DNA of 64,000 bases from a candidate division KSB1 bacterium (GTDB lineage: Bacteria; Zhuqueibacterota; Zhuqueibacteria; Residuimicrobiales; Krinioviventaceae): the NCBI GenBank assembly GCA_034521575.1, contig JAXHMJ010000005.1, positions 806,001 to 870,000 on the forward strand, in the 5' to 3' direction. Made by a program: the position numbers and the translations under genes. Positions 62,715-64,000 of this stretch are shown piece by piece. Every line of letters begins with the position of its first letter. Position 1 is the first letter of the stretch. The notes under the pieces are model-generated. The model searched no databases and had not been told where the DNA came from. It worked only from the letters and a program-made list of their open reading frames with translations.

Positions 62715-62866
62715 ACGTTTGCCGAGGGGATTGACAACAAGATAAGAATGGATGCAAAACCAAATTAAAGGCATAACAAAACCCGAACCGCAAAATCTGG
62801 TTGCCAAATTGCATTTGGCAACCAGATTGGTGAACGAAACTTTTTCGTGTCAATCCCCCTAAACGT
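62715..62866. repeat. Inverted-repeat element (about 150 bp) with a central hairpin
   Basis: The ends ACGTTT...GGGGATTGACA (62715-62736) and TGTCAATCCCCC...AAACGT (62848-62866) are inverted copies. In the middle lies a perfect hairpin, AATCTGGTTGCCAAAT with ATTTGGCAACCAGATT (62794-62809 and 62813-62828) around a 3-base loop. The layout fits a MITE-like non-coding element, possibly mobilised by a transposase elsewhere. No target duplication was identified. Confidence 0.5.
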
Positions 62867-63192
62867 AATGCCAAAACAAGCCCGCAACGCACCGGACAGA
62901 AACACCGCACTCAAAATAAATCTGTTTCCTTTATGATATTCCTTGCTGGCTACACTCTTTAATAGGAAAAATTTCATCAATTAGAGAATGGTTTTCTGCT
63001 ATATATTGCCGAAATTAATAAATACCGAGAGCAACGCTAATTGTTTTAGCCGGATCAGTCAGCTTTTTGAGGATTACATGATTCCACTCTGGATTTGTAA
63101 TCAGAGGCTTTATAATTCAGATTTGGTCTGCAGAAACGGCCAGATTTTGTGACAAAATATGTAATACCTAAATTGATCGATTTATAAGGGCA

Positions 63193-63223
63193 CCAAATAA
63201 AACCGGCGCAAAATGTTGCCGGT
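63193..63223 (-). terminator. Terminator-like hairpin downstream of the transposase
   Basis: On the minus strand ACCGGC, a 10-base loop and GCCGGT are followed by TTTATTT. It lies about 160 bases beyond the transposase stop. Confidence 0.5.
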
Positions 63224-63381
63224 GCCGTCTTTTTCTATTTGTTTTCATCTGAAATAACTTCTTATTACGCAATCAACCTTGCTTTTTGAACTGATTTTTC
63301 ATTAAAGTCAGAGAATTATCAGTGTAACGGCATACTTCTCCCATTGTTTAGCTCTTTAATACGATTAATTTTTATTATGTT

Positions 63382-64000
63382 TTACGTCACAAATGCGGGT
63401 TCATACTCCTCAATGAATGACCATAATTTTAAAATCTTCAGGGAATCATAGACTGTCTGTGTTACCCTTAGTATAATTTTTCCGCCTGTTGTCACAATTT
63501 TGGCTGCAAAATCAATCATGATCCGACGAAAGGAATTGGGGTAAGCGGTAACTGGTACTGCTTCACAGGGGATGTCCCTTTTATATGCTTCAAAAAGAAA
63601 ATGGCTGATGATCATCAAATAGTAAAAAACTCTATTCATACCGAAACGCTTAAATGGTAACTGTTCTCTTCCAGCAAATTCTTTCTGTGATCGGTGTACT
63701 AATTCAGCTCTACCTCGACTGTGGTTTAACTCGATAATCTTTTCGGCCTTGAGATAATTGCCACTACCAGCATTGATTAGTTTTTCATCCAGCTCACTGT
63801 TTCGGCCTATATTGGTATAGATTACTGAATCCGGTTGTGCAAAATCAAATAAGAGTTGACCATTTTCCTCAGCTTTCTGAGAGGTAAAAATACAACGGCG
63901 AAATGTCTTCCATGATTTGAGGCGATTAGCAAATTCGACAAAAGTCCATGTCTGTCTATAAGAACGAAAAGCATCATAACTAAGATTGTTAACATATTGT
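63382..64000 (-). mobile_element. IS1380-type DDE transposase, C-terminal part (runs off window end)
   Basis: The minus strand is open without a stop from 64000 to the TAA at 63382, giving the last 205 or so residues of a transposase. It reads LSYDAFRSYRQTWTFVEFANRLKSW, then AEKIIELNHSRGRAELVHRSQKEF (with the catalytic glutamate) and EQLPFKRFGMNRVFYYLMIISHFLFEAYK. This end pattern is that of IS1380-family DDE transposases, which move by cut-and-paste. The N-terminal part and one end of the element lie outside the window. No internal break is seen. Confidence 0.85.

Larger units (their letters stand above)
62437..63381. other. Non-coding, palindrome-rich stretch
   Basis: About 945 bases without a recognisable gene between the flippase and the transposase. 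It contains at least three strong hairpins (listed separately) and AT-rich sequence. It probably includes the promoter of the flippase operon and the 3' flank of the insertion sequence. Confidence 0.6.

Noticed and set aside
62713-62980. Two overlapping minus-strand frames in the palindrome region.
   Set aside because: They read through the inverted-repeat element and show no protein-like conservation pattern.
1-64000. tRNA, rRNA, CRISPR arrays, replication origin.
   Set aside because: Looked for cloverleaf ends, regularly spaced repeats and DnaA-box clusters; none recognised by eye.

Overview
The window is about 64 kb of moderate-GC bacterial DNA, dense in genes and without rRNA or tRNA genes that I can see. 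It has diderm features (outer-membrane factor TolC/CusC type, porin, lipoproteins, TlpA-type thioredoxin), AcnA aconitase, LutABC, a Tat-exported Gfo/Idh oxidoreductase, a Sde182-type domain, many NtrC-type regulators with -24/-12 promoters, and truncated toxin-antitoxin pairs. Together these suggest an environmental bacterium near the FCB group (for example Calditrichota/KSB1-like). That placement is inference and I cannot confirm it.

Layout. 1-1.8 kb: 5' end of smpB, then a minus-strand TlpA-like lipoprotein group. 2-5 kb: a 1001-residue protein with two nucleotidyltransferase motifs, related to GlnE/GlnD. 5-11.3 kb: a minus-strand string lutA-lutB-lutC-acnA-ECF sigma factor, linking lactate oxidation to the TCA cycle. 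11.4-14.2 kb: a glycosyltransferase 9, a small export-type membrane protein and a sulfotransferase; two of these are frameshifted. 14.2-20.3 kb: a signalling cluster (degenerate GspE/PilB-like ATPase, zinc ribbon, two receiver proteins, a hybrid histidine kinase). 20.4-32.6 kb: a heavy-metal (probably Cu/Ag) resistance region with DUF302 protein, sensor kinase, NtrC-type regulator, small membrane protein, CusA, CusC, CusB and a PII-like protein. A near-identical 16-bp palindrome lies upstream of both the regulator genes and the efflux operon, and the efflux operon also has a -24/-12 promoter.

32.9-33.5 kb is an AT-rich patch with a PIN toxin and a decapitated antitoxin. 33.7-40.8 kb: rhomboid, M23 peptidase, GT4 glycosyltransferase, C5-epimerase-like protein, Gfo/Idh oxidoreductase and a Sde182-type C-terminal domain. 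41.1-48.8 kb: a cysA remnant, then a split sensor (PAS protein plus histidine kinase) with an NtrC regulator, followed by a consensus sigma-54 promoter, two YceI proteins and a porin. 49-51.2 kb: recQ, frameshifted in its tail. 51.4-53.6 kb: an orphan tandem-domain protein, a TfoX remnant and a HEPN-MNT pair whose HEPN gene has an in-frame stop. 53.7-62.4 kb: one long minus-strand operon with flippase, methyltransferase, DNPH1-like hydrolase, DinB, heparinase-like lyase, TPR protein and TtcA. 62.4-64 kb: a palindrome-rich non-coding stretch and an IS1380-type transposase that runs off the end.

At least six genes (GT9, sulfotransferase, second YceI, recQ twice, methyltransferase, flippase) are broken by single-base frameshifts although both halves of each remain conserved. 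This looks more like assembly error than decay in several cases, so reading frames at those points should be treated with care.
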